In this document: one piece after another, positions 38,409 through 51,854 of the stretch
Position numbering within the stretch: position 1 is the first letter of the stretch
Layout: the number at the start of each line of letters is the position of its first letter
Origin: Casuarius casuarius
Lineage: Eukaryota; Chordata; Aves; Casuariiformes; Casuariidae
DNA length: 64,000 nt
Assembly: GCA_003342895.1 (NCBI GenBank)
Contig: PTFA01000159.1
Location: 124,001 to 188,000, forward strand
Direction of reading: 5' to 3'
Program-made: the position numbers and the translations under genes
Notes under the pieces: model-generated
Databases searched by the model: none
The model's input: the letters and a program-made list of their open reading frames with translations, nothing else
What the model was told of the DNA's origin: nothing

Positions 38409-41400
38409 GACTCAACTGAAAAGCTAAAGCAAACTCTGTAGTGGGTGCTTGTATGAACCCTCGGAGTATTACAGAATCCTGTCTGATGAGATTTTTTTTT
38501 TCATTAATGACACCGATATATACCAGAGTGGATAATGAGGAGATAAAGAGGAATCTTGCAGTTACTGGGATTTATCAGAAAGATAATGAATAGTCACATT
38601 GGGGGGGTTGTTGGTTTGTTTTTAAATAAATAAATATCATTCTTGTTTGTTAGGGCTTGGAAGGATGTCAAAACTGATGTAACTGTAAGAGAAAAGTGTA
38701 GCGGATATAATTTGAGAGGGATAAGGACTCCATTTTCTTGCAAATTAACAATAGGGCTGTTTATATATTGCTTTTCTATCTCAAACATAATTCATCAGGG
38801 TTAAGAAGAGTCATGCAAGTTCAGAAATTCAGCGAGACAGTCCAAGAAAAATCACAAGTGCTATTGGCTGGTTTCTAAGTAGTGATCTTCTATTCTGAAA
38901 TAAGTAAAATACCATTTCCTTTCTCCTTTCTTTGTGTGCACAAGTGCACACACATGCATGTATGCATACACACTCATTGAGCTAAATGTTCTTTTAGTGT
39001 GCTGGTAGAAACCAAATGCAAGAGGTTCTGTCTTTCAGATGTGATGTAAAGTTCAGACTCCATTGATTTATTGTCTTTAAAACTCTCTGCTTTGTTCTGC
39101 AGGAATTAATCATAGTTTTCGGAAAAAGTTTTAATTTGGGTAATTAGAACATTGTGCCTACCTAAAACTTCTCCTGTAGTTTCAGCTAATTACATATTCT
39201 CCACTGCTTGTTTTGAGTCACTGTATGGCATATCTATATGCTGATTTAAAAAAAGAAAATACTTAGTTTTAGGGAAGCAGAGTATTTTAGGGGAATATCA
39301 TTGTCCTAACATTTTTTTTCCCCCACTAGAGAAGCACACCTGAGTTCTGTTGTTGAAGATGAGTAGACAAGTGTAACTTCACATTTAAATACAAGTTTTC
39401 AGATTTCTCATTCAATAGAATTTGATTGCTTTTTCAATTAATTTTGAACCCGAAACCTATGAAAGAACTGGGGAGCCTGAAATACAAGGAAACTTTTGGT
39501 TTACACCAAGAAATACATGAATTGTTTATATAAGTAAAAAAAAAAAATTCTTTAGTAGAAAGATTCTCATATTCAATATTAATATATAGGATGCAAATGA
39601 TATAGTTTGTCTGTATCAGTAAATAATCTTTGAGTTATATACACAAAAAGAGTTAAGACATCTCTGTACTGCATTAGCAAACACCTGGGTGGCTCTGCAC
39701 AAACTAATTATGGAATTCCATTGAGCAATATGGTGAAAAAGATATTTCAGGAATAGCTTTTGTTACATGGAATATTATTAAGAAAAAAACATGGTTACAT
39801 GAATTGTTAATATTCATATTAATTTTGTAATGTGCAGAGTACAGACAAGTAAGTCTGGAAGTCCAGCATTTCTAAAGAGAAAAATTTCTGTAGAAACTAC
39901 ATTATGGAGTTTAATATTTCTCTTGAGGGCTTCCATATTTCCTCCCAGTTGGGATGCCAGAATAATTTTACAGGCATGCCAAAGTCCGGTGCTGTTGGTG
40001 TTTGTTTGTTTACATGTTAGTTGACTGTGCTGAAAAATCCTTGCGGTGCTGTTGAGATCCTTACCCCTGATTATCTCAAAGTGAGTAGGCTGCCCGTAGT
40101 CCCACAGTACTTGACCCACACTTCACTGTTATGTAGAGCTAGAGGCCCTAGCAGATATTGGAGAACAGAGCACTTTGAGGTGTCTTTAAGCACAACAGAG
40201 AACCTTGAATAAACTTCATCCTTCCACCCCCTTCTTCCACCCCTCCTACATCAAGATTTTTGGTAGTGTCTGCAGTGGTCCATGTTGTTGTTACCTGAGA
40301 ACCTACAGGTAGAGAAAGGGGCATAGAATGTCTGTGGAAAGACGTAGTGTAGCTTGAAGGAGTTGTAAATTTGGATGTTGCGTCCTCTTTTCTGTTCCAC
40401 CTGACAGTAAAACCTGCCAAAATCCTAGAATTAACCAGATAAAATTCATAAGGTGTTCCTACCTCCAGAGATAGCTCTGTGGATTTCCATACAGAAGGGA
40501 ACAAATAAAGCTTCTCTTAGCCATTCTGCTGAAGACAGGGATCATTCTCTCTTGGCTGTGCTTATTTCACAAAGAATCATCAGAATAAAAAGTAGCAGCT
40601 GTGTGTCCTTTTTGTCATTCAGATCTACAATCCCGACTTGTAATGCACCCTGACATGAGTCTGATGAGTAGTAAAATACAATTTTTACTTTGTGGGAGAT
40701 CCTCTTCCTGAATGTAACCATTATTTTCTGGATTTCCTATTTAAAAAAAGAAAAAAAGAAAAAGATACCCTCCTGGCCACTTAACATTAATGGAGAAATC
40801 AGTACTAGATGGAAGCAGATCCATACTGTTCTGTTGTTTTTTGATCTCTATATTTTGTAATATTTTATCGAAGTAAATCCAAGTACAGGCTTTATTCTGT
40901 TCTGCTAGGAGAAGTCCAGCCACCTGCTCCACATGCTGGCAATTTACACAATTAATTTCCTGCACTGACAGGAAATTCTGCCATTTCTGTTTAGCAGGCT
41001 TAAAGGGACCCCACATTAAACATCCTCTGAGAACAGTGTTTCTTTTCAGAGAAGGAGAAAAAAGTAGAAATTATATTTGATTAGATGAACACCAAGAGGA
41101 TGCATGTCCTAACAATGGTTTGTTTTCTTTTTTCTTTTTAAAAGGAATCATTATGATAACCCATCTGTTGTAACATCTTTCCACATATATTTTGATTTCA
41201 AGGGATATGTATTCCTGAGTCTTCTGGGTCTTTGACAATATAAGGCACAATAGAATTGTAGTTAGCTTGAATATTGTTTCTTCCAAGTAAGAGGCACATG
41301 GGTCTGAAGAGTTTTGTTTTGACATTTCTGGCTGAGCAGCCCAGTAGCCGATAGGCATTTCTAACTCTTTGGATAAGTCTTTTAAACTGTAGGAGGAATT

Positions 41401-43489
41401 GCTAATTGAGATTTAATTGTTTAGGAAAGGACTGCCCCCCCTCAAGGAATTCTGATTTCTTTTTATAGGTCTTAATATGGAAACAGTCTTGACTGTCAAC
41501 TGTGATTTCTCTTTCTGAAGGTGTTAGCAAAGCCAGGCACATCAGACTTAGGGTGGCATTTGTCTTATCTTTTAGGTAAAGTGATCCACCACTGCAGAGT
41601 TAGGTCTTAAACATGGCATTTTCCACCAAAACCTTTTGAGTCCTGCTGAAGGGGTTCAAATCACTGCTTTTCTCCCATCAAAAGTCGGGAATTCAGCCTG
41701 AACAGTTTCTCTCACATCCAGTGTTTGCCATTGTTCTTTAGAGAGGATTTCGGAGTAGTTCCTTTGCTACACTTGTGAATAGAGTCAGCTTCACGGGTTG
41801 AAATGGGGAAGATGGTAGGACTGTTAGGACTGGATAATAGACATGTTTCTGTGTAATGAAGTGCCATGTTGGAGGAATTTTTCAGAAGAGCTGAGGTAAG
41901 TGTGTCATGGAGTATGCAAAGGCTGCCAGCAGCACCGCAGGGACATTCTTTGGGGCATGCCTATAAACTGTTTATGGTGTGTATGAAGGTATTTTACAAA
42001 CGGTTAGATCTTTAAGCCATAAGAGCTAACATGTAATAGAAAAGAACGTAAGTGTACTTGACATGTGAATTATCCTAACAGAATTTTAAGTTCACAAACA
42101 AGGTACAACATAATGGAGGTCACTTAAAATGAAGCTTTTGTTTACAGTATACCTTTGTCTGATGTTGCTGTGAAATGCTGTAAAATGCAGACAGGCCTTA
42201 TTTTTAAGACCAGGAGGAAGAATGCTTTATAACATAAAAATGAATGAACTTTCCCTTTCTCCCTCTAGCAAACATTGTTTATCTATTCGTCTCTTCTAAC
42301 ATCCATTACCTTTTGCAGATTATACACCCAAAGTCTTTCTCTTCTCTGGATGCAAATGTTTAACTTCCAGAATTATCAGTAAATCAGTGGGATCATCCTG
42401 TTTTCACAAGTCTGTAGAAACTCAAGAATTGTGTGTTCTGTCTAGTTTCTTCCCAATATGAGCTTTTGTTCAGTCTGCTTCAAACAGCCAAAAGTTAAGA
42501 CACTGCTATAGTTTGGAGGATTCAGGTAATAAAGGAAGGGTAGTCAGGCCAGACAGTTCTGCATCACTCAACAAATGCTTTGGCTTGTGGGCTTGCTCGT
42601 TGACTGTATCCTGTCTTATCACATGTTGGTTACTGACAAAAGTCTGTCTTCGGTAATTTATAGTGCCTATACATTGTAGTATGGTTTAAACGGTATCCTA
42701 TCTTTTTATTTGCTTAGTGCTGCTATTGCTAAATTCTGACTGGAAGCTCCCACAAGAATAAGAGCAGTGATAACTTAAATATATATCTTTCCTCCTATGA
42801 AAATGAAGTTCTTATCATTTCAGTGCCTAATTTGTAAAGGCCTACACTGTAGTACTATTCATCTTCCCAAAGGGGTTGTACGAGACCCTGGAGATGAGTA
42901 ATGGCTTTTCTTAATCAACATTTTGAAATGCCATTGTCTTGTCATTCTTTGTTAGAACATCAGCACAGCGGTGGGTGTTTTGTAGCATAATATGAAACAA
43001 GGTGCTTGCTGCTAAGAGCTTGTAATTTAAACAAAGAAGAAGCAATCAGAAAAGGGGCTGGCATACATTAGCACTTGAAATTCAAGGACTGAATGCATTC
43101 TGCACTGAGGGCAAGTGTGGGGGAAAATGAACAAACACCAAATGGACCGGAGTCCTCTCGAGTGCATCAGGGTAAGCTGCCAGGTCCTACTAGCAGTCTG
43201 TGTTAGCATTGATTTGTACGTTCTAGGAGGTTTATGTAGCTTCAACTTGCCTGCTTATTTTGCTGTTACATTTTCTTTGACAAGTATCTCAGTATTCTGT
43301 AGAGATTTAAACTGTTTGTTGTAATGTACTCAGTCCCCATTTTTGTTGTTTTTCCTGCTCCAAATAAATGTTATTTCTCAGGAGCTGGAATAATCCTCAA
43401 ATTAAATGCGAGCACAAGATTTCATGACACCTCTCCCTTTGTATATAGTGTACTTTCAATATATGATGAAAACAGCATGAATTTTCTAA
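38409..43489. other. Unassigned non-coding stretch
   Basis: No gene recognised. Frames 39814-40119 (minus) and 39830-40024 (plus) overlap on opposite strands, as do 40148-40504 (minus) and 40021-40212 (plus). An impure CA-rich tract with internal symmetry lies near 38934-38972. An A-rich run lies at about 40742-40765, and poly-A of 10 or more near 39537-39547. Confidence 0.5.
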
Positions 43490-44305
43490 TTCCAGATTTA
43501 TGCAGGGCAGGAAGGGACTGCTGTAGGTCATCAAATTCTGTTTCAGACTTGCCCAGACAAGTGTATCTACATGATTCCTAACCGACCTTTTCCTAACCTA
43601 CTCTTAAAAACCTCCAATTAGAGACCTGCCACAACAGCCCAACCCAGCCAATTTCAATGTTTCACCATTCTAGTGAGTCGAATCATTATAATCTCTAACC
43701 CCACTCCAAATAAGCCGGGTCCTTCCTTCCTTCCTTTTATAGCTAACCTTTATGTTTGCTATTAGCTCCCTCAACCTTTTCTCATAAGTCTTTTTTCCCC
43801 CTAATCCTCTCATTATTCCTGGTGTTTTCCTTTGGATTCTGTCAAATTTGTCTGCTTGCTATTTTGAATGCCACATGCAAAACTGGGTACAGTGCTGAGG
43901 CCTCACCTCAGTGAGGAAGAAGTCTGTCTTATGTGGCATGTGACACCACACTGATGTACCTAGAAGGAGGCTTGCTGCTTTGTCGGTGCTGTCATGTGCT
44001 TGATGTTTATCCTGTTTGTGGAACACACGTAGTACTTTTCTTTTTGCCTCTTTTACTGCTGCCTCACCAGTTATTTCCTGTTTTGTGTCGGTGTTTTTGA
44101 TTTCTCTTTACTCAGTGTAGCACTTTGAACTTGTCGTTATTGAATTGCATCTTGTTGATGTCAAACTCTGGTTTCAATTTATCAGATTCATTTTGAATTC
44201 TGATGCTGCCCCTGAGAGTGCTTGCAACCCCTCTCCTCATGTGCTGATTTTACAAGTATACTTTCTAGTCCATCACCCAAGTCATTAATGAAGTATCAAA
44301 GAGAA
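43490..44305 (-). mobile_element. CR1 LINE fragment, antisense, old subfamily
   Basis: The left end carries the complement of the CR1 3' end (GGCAGGAAGGGACTGCTGTAG, then GTCATCAAATTCTG at about 43528-43541). The middle contains AAAACTGGGTACAGTGCTGA and GGCCTCACCTCAGTG (about 43878-43913). The right end includes CACTTTGAACTTGTC, GAATTGCATCTTGTTGATG and TCATTTTGAATTCTGATGC, finishing with CAAGTCATTAATGAAGTAT near 44279-44297. These match, in order, an older CR1 type known from birds, crocodilians and turtles. Many indels; not functional. It contains a short TTCC run at 43721-43736. Confidence 0.88.
43721..43736 (+). repeat. Short CCTT microsatellite inside CR1
   Basis: Four CCTT units inside the antisense CR1 fragment. 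Probably a local expansion after insertion. Confidence 0.9.
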
Positions 44306-44308
44306 GTG

Positions 44309-44309
44309 N
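44309..44309. other. Ambiguous base (N)
   Basis: A single undetermined base just to the right of the CR1 fragment. The minus-strand frame at 44265-44468 runs through it and has no support. Confidence 0.98.
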
Positions 44310-44484
44310 AGTTGCAGGGTGGCTGGTGGCCGGAGATGGTAGGGTGTTCGGAGCCCAGAGATGTGACGTGATTTTCTGACTACAGCAGGGAGCTATTCTT
44401 TTGTTGTTTCCTTCTCTGCTTCTTTCACAGAGAGCTGCAGTCAGTGCAGTAATAATGCAAAGCAGCAATGCTTAGATTTGATGT

Positions 44485-44670
44485 AGCACTTCATATCCCA
44501 AATTATTTTAAATGGCAGTAAACACTTTTATCTCCATTTTATAGAGGGGGGCAGAGAGCAAAGCCGTACAGCTGGCCAGTGGCACAGCTGGTGGAGGAAC
44601 TCCTGTTCCCTGAGCAGCAGCCGGGGCTTGAGCTGCTGGAGTGCCCTGCTTGTCGTCTTGCCCGCCTTCC
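44485..44670 (-). mobile_element. MIR-like SINE fragment, antisense
   Basis: TTTTATCTCCATTTTATAG (about 44527-44545) followed by CACAGCTGGTGGAGGAACTC and AGTGCCCTGC is the reverse-complement order of MIR: 3' core, then body, then tRNA-like head. More GC-rich than its surroundings. Confidence 0.65.
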
Positions 44671-44712
44671 CTGTGTTTCAGTTTGCCCAGCTGGGAAGTG
44701 GGTGCGGTAAAA
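44671..44712 (+). mobile_element. Short sense MIR-like piece
   Basis: CTGTGTTTCAGTTTGCCCAG then CTGGGAAGTGGGTGC resembles the sense MIR core. It directly abuts the antisense piece, so the two form a small inverted arrangement. Confidence 0.45.
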
Positions 44713-44854
44713 CCATCTATATATATCAAATAGGAGTGTTCTCAGCCTTCATTAATATTTGTAAAATGCCTGTGAGTAGATTGGTATTACTGATATTGCT
44801 AACAGCAGAGAAAGAGAAGGGATAAATAAGAAAATGATAGAGAATTATCACAGT

Positions 44855-44925
44855 ATCACATATAGCACCTTAATCCCCCCTCTCTCGCTGCTCCCCAGCT
44901 GTAAATGGGTGATATACAGCATCCC
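44855..44925 (+). mobile_element. Short sense MIR-like piece
   Basis: CACCTTAATCCCCCCTCTCTC, then GCTCCCCAGCTGTAAATGGG and a GATATACAGCATCCCTG end follow the sense MIR 3' core. Short and diverged. Confidence 0.5.
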
Positions 44926-47908
44926 TGTGGATGCAAGTTGTGTGTCCACCTCTTCTCTGCTATTTATTACACATAGGTGAGAGCGCTGTACTGCTGATGT
45001 CATGACTATTGATTCAAGATAAGTGAATACGTCGCTGCAAGTGGATTTATGTGTTGTCCTTCAGCTCCTCCACTCATTGCGACGGGAAATATATTACAGG
45101 GTTGAGTTCAAGGGTCGATGCAAGAATGTGAGGTGTGTGTGTATAGGGATTGCTCTGCTTTTTCAAAGTGAGTGAAACTGAAGATTTCAGTGCTTCCTCT
45201 CTGCCTTCAGCTGTTTGTGGCGTTGTCTCTCTACCATCAGTTTCCTTATAGTTATATATCCTTTATATACCCCTGTATTTACATACCCTTATAATTATAC
45301 CCCTTGGGTAAAGTTAACATGCTTCTTACCTGAAGGACAGTACTTTGATCCTCAAAGTTAAGTGCCTTTCAGGAATGAGTTGGCTATTCAGTGAGAGTGG
45401 ACATTATTATTTTTAAAGCCAGAGTTAGAATAGACTGAAATAGAATCGATGTGGGTGTTTTCCCAGATGAACATATATTACAACAGATATTAACGATACC
45501 TCATAACTCTTGACAGTCCACTGAAACAAAAGTAGACTTAGTATTAAGAAAAAACAGAACAGTGATCTGATATCATTCTTTCAGGAAGGAGCATATTTCA
45601 AGATTTCTCCTCTTAGTCTTTGAAGGGTAAAGATTTAACCCTGATCCTAAATCTAATCCCAAGCATTAACGTCTGTGGCAGAGCTTGCATTCATCAATGC
45701 CAGGGAAATCTCCATTAGCCACCCTTCACCCCCCTGCCAAAAAGATTAGAGCAGTGGGGCCCACTTAAAAACAAAGTTAACAAAAAAAGAAGTAGTTCCC
45801 TTTCATGCAACTTCAGTGTGCAATAGTCTGCAGCTGCTGAATTACAACTTGAAGCTTTCCAACCAAAGGTGCAATGCGGAGCAGTTGTTCATGTGTCCTC
45901 AGCCAGAGGGTGCATGAAGGGGTGTCTTTCAGGGGTCTCTCTCTGTGGTGGAGCCAGCATTTTACCAAACAGAGTCGCTGTATAGCTCTGATCTGTAATT
46001 TTAAGGTTGCCCTTTATTTCTGAGTGCACAGAGAACTAAGGAAAATTACAACTAAATAGCAAAAATGCGGACAGTTCTTCTGTTCTATTGTAGGATATTT
46101 ATTGGAGGACTGCTGGGAGTTTCCCTAGCTCTGGCAGAGGAGACTGCTGGCAGAGTTGACCCTAACAGAGACATGAACCTGCTTTTCAGAGGTCTCTGTT
46201 CCTCTGCAGCTGTCAGTCAATTCAATGGGGATTTCCAGAATTTCACGTGTATTCTAAGCAGCAATATTAAGGTCAGTGACAACCTTGCTTACTTCTGTCT
46301 CTAATACAAAGCATGTGCTTGCTATGGGGAGATGGATGCAATATTCTTATTCCCACTGAGCTGGATTCTTGACAATTATTACAGCCATTTACTCTAGAGA
46401 ATCAGGCGTGTAAAACCTCACCTAGAGATAATTTCCCCTTAAAATATCCTTCTGTTCTGTGAAATACCTTTGTGAGAATTATGTTGTGGAGCTTCAGGTG
46501 GAGGGAAATTGTTTCTGTTATGAGAAAATAATTGTTTAATTATATTATCCTAAAATTTGCTAATGTATTTTAGCCTGATTATATGAGCCTAAAGCCCAAC
46601 CACCAAATTCTTCCAATCAGGTCTGCAAAGAGTCTGGCACAAAACAGTCTGTTTTCTTTCTGGCTTGTGAATCATGGACAGTAGTAAAGGTTCTGCAAGT
46701 CACATGTTATCCTGAGTTGAGCCTATCATTTCACTCCTTCAGTTCTACCTGAAATACTGCTGAGGGAGAGGTGACGACTGAGGACACTTCTGCTGAGGAC
46801 ACATGTGGCAAAGTGAGTCTTAGTCTTCTGTGTTTGCTCCACTGCTGTTAGAGTAAATATGGTTCTGAAATGCAGGGTGGGAGAACGTCACTTTTTCACC
46901 GTCCGTTTTCAGAGCTTCCCAGCACTAGGCTTTGTAAGCGATATAAAGAAACAAGAACATTTTTCCCCCCTAAATTTTACAGACTCTATTATTTAGTTGT
47001 TTTACCAACTTAATTGCAACCCCAAAAGAAAGCAAAATAAGCCTGGCTTTTTTTCTACAATTGATGCTGCTGTTTCTGACTACCAGGAAGGTTGGTGTAT
47101 TCAACATACCTGAGGACGGGCAGTTGAACATACAGACCAGTCTCATCTTCTTGCTGTGATTTTGGCCCCTTTTCTTCCTGAACAGGGACATGTCTACCCT
47201 AAAACTTGGTGACAGTTTTGTGTATCCACATTAAATGAAAGCAGCAACATTTGCAGGAGAGTTGTCCATGCTGCATTGTTTTCTGTGTTTTGTTTATGCT
47301 TTTTTGGTTTTGTGTTGTTTTATTTTTGGTAGCACTCCAGCTGTGAAGTACTGCTGCCTTGTCTTTAGATAGGAAGCTCCGCAAGTAAATATCTCAGTGT
47401 TCATTAGCTCTGCTAAGCTGAATTAGTACTTAGATTTTGTGTGTGCCACATGGTGGGGTACCTAACTGGAAAGCAAAGGGACTCGGGAGCCTGGGTGAAA
47501 CAAAATATGCCCTCTGTTGCTCAATCAGCTGTTTTGTTTTGGAGAGCCAGTGCCATTTTCAAAGCAGTGTGCAGCAATAGAGAAGAAATGTCCTGCACTG
47601 AATCTGTACTATGCTTGTCAAAGTGTTGAAGTGACTAGTAGGTTATGTGAATGTTCCCTTCACAGTGTCTGAATATTGCTATCTGGTGGCTTACCACTGC
47701 TCTTAGCTCCTGGTTAATGCCTACTATGACGTGGGCAGATCAGGCATGTCATGCTGTTCAGGATGGTACCAAGTACTACCCTCATAAGACTCATAAGGTC
47801 ATTAAAACTTGGTAATATGTTGGCAGTAACTGGAAGGTTACACAGTTCTTTGTTTTTTCAAATAAAGTCTGAATATAGATAGAAAATAATAAATCTCATT
47901 TAGAGCTC
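44926..47908. other. Unassigned non-coding stretch
   Basis: No gene recognised. The plus frame at 46065-46304 (79 codons) reads plausibly (a hydrophobic start, then LAEETAGRVDPNRD) but matches no family I know and lacks supporting splice context. Frames 46970-47191, 47199-47384 and 47441-47629 also lack domains. Confidence 0.5.
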
Positions 47909-47957
47909 CATTCACTAAGCACTTAACTTCATGCTTAGCTTTAAACAGGTGCTAAAG
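47909..47957. mobile_element. Half of a palindromic MITE-like relic
   Basis: CATTCACTAAGCACTTAAC then CATGCTTAGCTTTAAACAGG resembles one arm and the centre of the same repeat class as the element at 20141-20220. The second arm is not visible. Short and diverged. Confidence 0.45.
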
Positions 47958-50900
47958 TTGCCAGAAACTAGGTTAATACATTAATGGTACTGAAGGTGAC
48001 TGTATTAGGCTGTTAAGGTTAGGATGCAAGCTGATGTCTTGCCTCAAAATATTTTGAAAAACCGACCAAGTATGCAAGTTTTAACTGTCCTTCACACAAT
48101 TGTCCCTTGCCCATTTTGTAGTAATACGTCTTGCCGGCCACAACTGCACTGCAGGGGTCATTCAGGGAGTTCGGAGAGATGAACTGCTTTTAGACATTTT
48201 CTCCAGCCCATTAGGCACAGGCTCTCTGTCTTCAGTGTCAGATGTGACTGTCTTTCTGTCTATTTTTTCCTGAAAATACACATTTTTGTGGGCACTGCAA
48301 GGAAAATTACAGTCCCTGCTAATGTTTAAAACCTGTCTGATGGCATCACAAAGCCATGATTGAGTGCAGTATGTTGTTCAGTACCTGCAATATGTTTTTT
48401 TTTGGAACAGCTTCTCTTCAAGAAAACTCAAACGATAAAGGGAAACTGGTGGAGTTTATTACTCTGTTCCATCAGAAGTTTCCTTTGCTCTGTCCCTCTG
48501 TGCAGAGGCAGATTTATTTTACTGTTTCTAGCTGGTGAAGATTCAGAATGGCACAAATAGGTTTTTGTTTCACACATACAGGTCTTTCTTTTTTTGGTTC
48601 AACAAATCTGTTTTGTGGAGGCTGTACAATGTCACTAATGATACTACTTGGTCTCTGTTTAAATTGCTCTCTCTTTAATCTCCCTAATTATCAAGGGAGC
48701 TGATCCTATAGCTAGGGTTACAATATCATTCCCATTTTAATTCCCTGTTTTCTGACACTTATTAATACTTGCCTAATATTCAGTTTCCAGGATGAAATAA
48801 TTTCCGAAGTTCATGTAGATTTGATGTCTGAGGTGCAAGAGAGATTATGCATGTAAACCCACCTGTTTTAGCAGGGGTATGAAAAGTCCAGGTGAGTGAG
48901 TGTATTTCTGTATTATTTGAAATGAGGGCATTTTATGAAGAATGAGTAAATGTGACAACAGTCTTCTCAGGCAACATGATTGTTTAAGGAAGGCTAAAAG
49001 CTGGTTGGAAAAGCAGTCCTTCAGGAATTCCCTTGAGTGCCCACCTCCACTTTAGATTCAGCCTATTTTAAGACTTCTAGAAATCATCAACATGCTAAAC
49101 CTGAGAAATCTTTAAGCTTGGTAGTAGGCTTTCACTGATGATTGAGGTGGGGTATATAGGGAAAATGATTAACTAGCAACAGGAATCATCTTTTAGAATA
49201 GACACATTATTGATGTTGCCTTATCTAACTTGTATTTTTTTCCATCTGTGGAAAAAAACAGCTGGTGTGTGTGTATGCACACCTGTGCACATGTCTGTGT
49301 GAGGCAATGATATGATAGCACAGCACTGTGTCCTGTTGGACTTTGGGCAATGTGAAACTTTAACAGAAGCTTAATTCCTTCCACTGGCATTACTGCCTAT
49401 AGTTGTTTAACCCTATATGTTATGTTCATATAGTGAGGCTGGCATGGTCACTAGTTAGCCTCCCAAGTTATTGCTTTGCAGTGTGATTTTTTTTAAATCC
49501 CTTTCTCCCTGCTAAGAAGGATTTCAAAGATAATTAAATGCAGGAGGTACTGAAGTTCATTAGCAGCCAAATTCTCTAAATTCCAGCACTGTTCATTCTC
49601 ACTTTTGATAATTCCCTAAGCAGGAGATTACTTACATAAGAGAAGATGGAATAAGAATAAAGCTCTTAAAAAAATTAATAAGTAGAAAAACTGTATTTCT
49701 TGGAGGTTGAGGATAGTGTGGGAGCATCAGTTCTTTCTTTTTTACTGTATTATCAGTTTGGAGTTTTGGCTTTGATGTACTTTCCTGGAAGAATAGCATC
49801 TTCTGTTCAGACAGTTCTCCTTGTCCTGGCTGACAGTGATTTGAAGCTCTTGGAAATATGAGGATCTGCAGGCTGCCCAGCTCTTTTATTTCTTGCAGAG
49901 GTGATAATATCCATTGCTGAAATACAGCATGCTCTGTCTTGTCACTGATCTCATTCACTGGGACTCATCGGTATGGTCTGGTGTTAAAACATTCCTCATG
50001 CTGTTGTGCTTCCCCAAAATCTCAGGGAGGTGGTTTTCTCCTCAGCTGAGAGTCTCTGAGGGGAGAGATTTCACTTCACTGTGATATTTTAAGACATGCT
50101 GCTTCAAAAATTGTTCACCCCTGCGTGCCAGGGCTTGAAGGGGGTGGAAGACATGGTCTCCGAGTGGCGGATGTTAGGTTTCCATGACTTGAGAGCAGCA
50201 CAAATTGCTATTCCCATGAATAAGCCCAAGTGCCAAGTCAATACCTAACAGAGGGTTAATTCCATTTAGTGCACTAAATTGAAAGAAAGCCTACATTATT
50301 CTAAATTTTCCCCCTGACTCAATGCTCCGCTTTTCTGTAGAGCTGTATATAAACATCCATTATAATTTTTTCCTCCTCTTTCCCTCTCTCAATTTGATTT
50401 GTTGTTTTCTTCTATACTGGATGACACTTGGTAGCTCTTAAAACAACTTCGATGCTTATCTGTTAAGGTATTTTGAAGGTTAATGAATTAAAGCACTTTT
50501 GTAGTAGGAGTCAAATTTAGCAAACAAATTATTACAGTAATTTGTAACTGACGAAATATCATAGCATAATTTTCTATGAATTCTGCAGAGCTTGGCAAGG
50601 ATTGGCCGTAGCGAGAACTACATATTTTTCATTTAATTATGGTAACATTTTATGGATCCAAGGGCTATTTTTTTCCCAGCTTTGAAATACTTACTGACTC
50701 TCAAATTCAGGCACACAGGTACATTTTCAAGAATGCTCTGTTGGTATATGCAGAATTCGAGGCAAGAGTGCTACATGCTCAGCTGTGTGGAGGAGAAATT
50801 TTGAACTGAAATGTTGCTTTCCTTCTGAATCAGATTGAAAGCATAAAATTTTTAAAAATCTTAGGTAAGAACAGTTTCAAGGGCTTTTTTTGATGACAGT

Positions 50901-51790
50901 GTTTTTTCATAAATGTACTTGTTTAATTTTGCTTTGGATTGGTTTAATATTAATAATGATAAACAGTATAGTAAAAAAGAAAAAAGGGTTCAAATAAAAA
51001 AATTGTACTGAAGTGAGAGATCCGAATGTTTTAATATTAAAAACAGACCATTATGAGATCTTTTTCAGACTACAGTCCAGATTTTGAAGGATACTGGGGT
51101 TGAATTGGCTCCATATCCTTATTAAAAAATATATATATATTAAAAAAAAATACATATTTTGAAAACTCCTGCTCAGCATCCACAAATGCAACCATATGTT
51201 CCTTCTGTTCTCAGTTTGATACTAAAGGTTAGTTTTTAACAAGAAAGCTGTCTAATGTGGTGTATATCACTTTCAAAGGTCAGATGATAAATTCTTCTTA
51301 ATCTGACCCTAATTGTACGTGTTGCATGCTTAAAGTTGTGGTTCTGAGCTATCTTAAACATGCAGCTCCTTCTGGCTGTAATTCTCTCTTCCCCTGTTGT
51401 CCCTTTGTACAATAACATCTGTTTCTTCCGGGTGATTTTCCATTTAATTCTCATTCCTTTTAGAAGTAGAATTTGATAAAGTTCTCCACATTTTTGCATT
51501 TTTATGTTTTCTTGTTGGTTTTATAAGAATAATCCATTTAACTTATGAAGACTTCTTTGCTCTGTTTCAGAAAACTGCTTGTATAACTGCACATTCAGAT
51601 AGTGCAGAAGCATAATTTAAATTCCTGATTTAAGTTAGTTAATCCCTTTTGAAAACTGCTCTGTCGTCTTTGCTCCGGAATCTTCTCAGGCACGTTATTC
51701 CAAAATCTTCATTATTCTGCAGATAAGCTTTTGTGATATTGAAGCACATTTTAGAGTAGTATATGGGTGGTTTCAATTTCAAAACAATGA
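47958..51790. other. Unassigned non-coding stretch
   Basis: No gene recognised. Frames at 48356-48538 and 48360-48560 overlap in two phases. The minus frame at 49632-49958 (108 codons) has no known domain. An alternating TG/CA tract with dyad symmetry lies near 49264-49302. Confidence 0.5.
51121..51160. repeat. AT-rich simple repeat
   Basis: A-run, five TA dinucleotides, then a nine-A run. Low complexity. Confidence 0.9.
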
Positions 51791-51854
51791 GTCTGATCCA
51801 AAGACTGTAGTCAATAGGAGTTTTTCTGTTCTATTTAATGGCATGTGGATACAG
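51791..51854. mobile_element. Palindromic relic of the GATCCAAAG type
   Basis: GTCTGATCCAAAGACTGTAG then TCAATAGGAGT on the left, and CATGTGGATACAG on the right. This fits a decayed palindromic repeat whose ends read CTGATCCAAAG and CTTTGGATCAG around a CATTGACTTCAATGG-like centre, as remembered from turtle and archosaur genomes. Confidence 0.5.

Noticed and set aside
46065..46304. 79-codon plus-strand frame that looks like a secreted protein start
   Set aside because: No family match and no convincing exon boundaries; the hydrophobic start alone is weak evidence.
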